64,000 nucleotides of DNA from contig JACONM010000017.1 of assembly GCA_014323765.1 (NCBI GenBank), positions 5,949 to 69,948 on the forward strand, in the 5' to 3' direction. The position numbers and the translations under genes were made by a program. Under the pieces are notes generated by a model. The model saw nothing but the letters and a program-made list of their open reading frames with translations, ran no database searches and was not told where the DNA came from. This document shows, piece by piece, positions 63,789 through 64,000 of this stretch. This DNA comes from Cellvibrionales bacterium (GTDB lineage Bacteria; Pseudomonadota; Gammaproteobacteria; Pseudomonadales; GM7GCV1). Positions within the stretch are counted from its first letter, which is position 1. Every line of letters starts with the position of its first letter.

Positions 63789-64000
63789 TTATTCTTCAAA
63801 CCAAAGTTCCTGACCGCGGGCACCCTCATGCAGGCCGTAGGTCCAGCCGCGGGTCCAGTCGTTATCTTTCGAAACGGCACCGATAATCTCGCCATCGGCC
63901 ACGGTAATGGTGTCGCTCACCGCCTCGCCATCCACCATCATTGAAGCGAGAGGCACAGAGTAGAAGCCATCGAGAATGGTCATTTGATCTGCCTGGCTAC
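63789..64000 (-). CDS. Unrecognised protein, C-terminal part
   Basis: The frame is open to the right window edge, so only the last 70 codons or so are seen. The end reads VSKDNDWTRGWTYGLHEGAR, then GQELWFEE and stop. An ATG at 63983 exists but need not be the start. I do not recognise the family. The aromatic, glycine-rich tail and the position just upstream of a TonB receptor suggest an exported or surface partner. Confidence 0.55.
   Translation of the reverse strand, partial: SQADQMTILDGFYSVPLASMMVDGEAVSDTITVADGEIIGAVSKDNDWTRGWTYGLHEGARGQELWFEE

Noticed and set aside
1-64000. CRISPR array or prophage
   Set aside because: No regularly spaced repeats with unique spacers, no cas genes, integrase or phage structural genes were seen.

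Overview
This window comes from an aerobic, heterotrophic gammaproteobacterium with GC-rich DNA, probably uncultured. Pointers are the gene orders prmA/DUF3426/dusB-fis-purH-purD, mutY-yggX and uvrC/pgsA, a Coq7-type ubiquinone hydroxylase, type B ribosomal proteins L31 and L36, an ECF sigma/ChrR pair, and two TonB-dependent receptors. Codon use is odd: many genes combine C-ending codons and long C runs with frequent CTA for leucine. Species level cannot be read from the sequence.

Layout. 1-6.1 kb: end of a trehalase gene, an orphan DNA methyltransferase, a truncated NTF2-like gene fused to an IS1595-family remnant, and a single-chain pyruvate carboxylase. 6.1-8.1 kb: debris (two IS1595 pieces and the tail of a TonB receptor) next to a DNA methyltransferase with a C-terminal GIY-YIG-like domain. 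8.2-14.4 kb: a catabolic cluster (flavin monooxygenase, oxo-acid hydratase, RraA-like aldolase, CitE-like lyase, ADP-forming acyl-CoA synthetase). 14.4-25.1 kb: housekeeping genes (osmC-like, coq7, rpmJ, rpmE2, purD, purH, fis, dusB, DUF3426, prmA, aroQ), interrupted by an inverted pair made of an EcoRI-type methyltransferase and a DUF262-HNH protein. A decayed piece of a second such methyltransferase lies just beyond aroQ. 25.3-32.3 kb: a FAD reductase, acs, a small lipoprotein and hisBHAF. 32.4-37.6 kb: asmA-like, mutY, yggX, tRNA-Phe and the sigma/ChrR pair.

37.9-53.0 kb is a coherent glycan-use locus. It holds a TonB receptor with a 12-C tract, NanE, a ROK kinase, an ABC sugar importer, a GH38 alpha-mannosidase, a DUF4127 protein, a SIS-type GlcN6P deaminase and NagA. 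Together these would import a mannose- and HexNAc-containing oligosaccharide and convert ManNAc to fructose-6-phosphate. No sialidase or neuraminate lyase is present. 53.1-55.7 kb: a formylglycine-generating enzyme homologue and a 3-oxoacid CoA-transferase.

55.9-60.1 kb: uvrC and pgsA, with a complete-looking type II restriction-modification pair between them. 60.2-64 kb: a Blh-like phosphatase/sulfurtransferase, another IS1595 scrap, a second TonB receptor and the end of an unrecognised gene. A GC-rich hairpin repeat occurs four times.

The main theme is repeated invasion of a stable core by DNA-modification genes: four intact methyltransferases of different architecture, two with a candidate nuclease partner, one fused to a nuclease-like domain, plus one relic, with IS1595 relics nearby.
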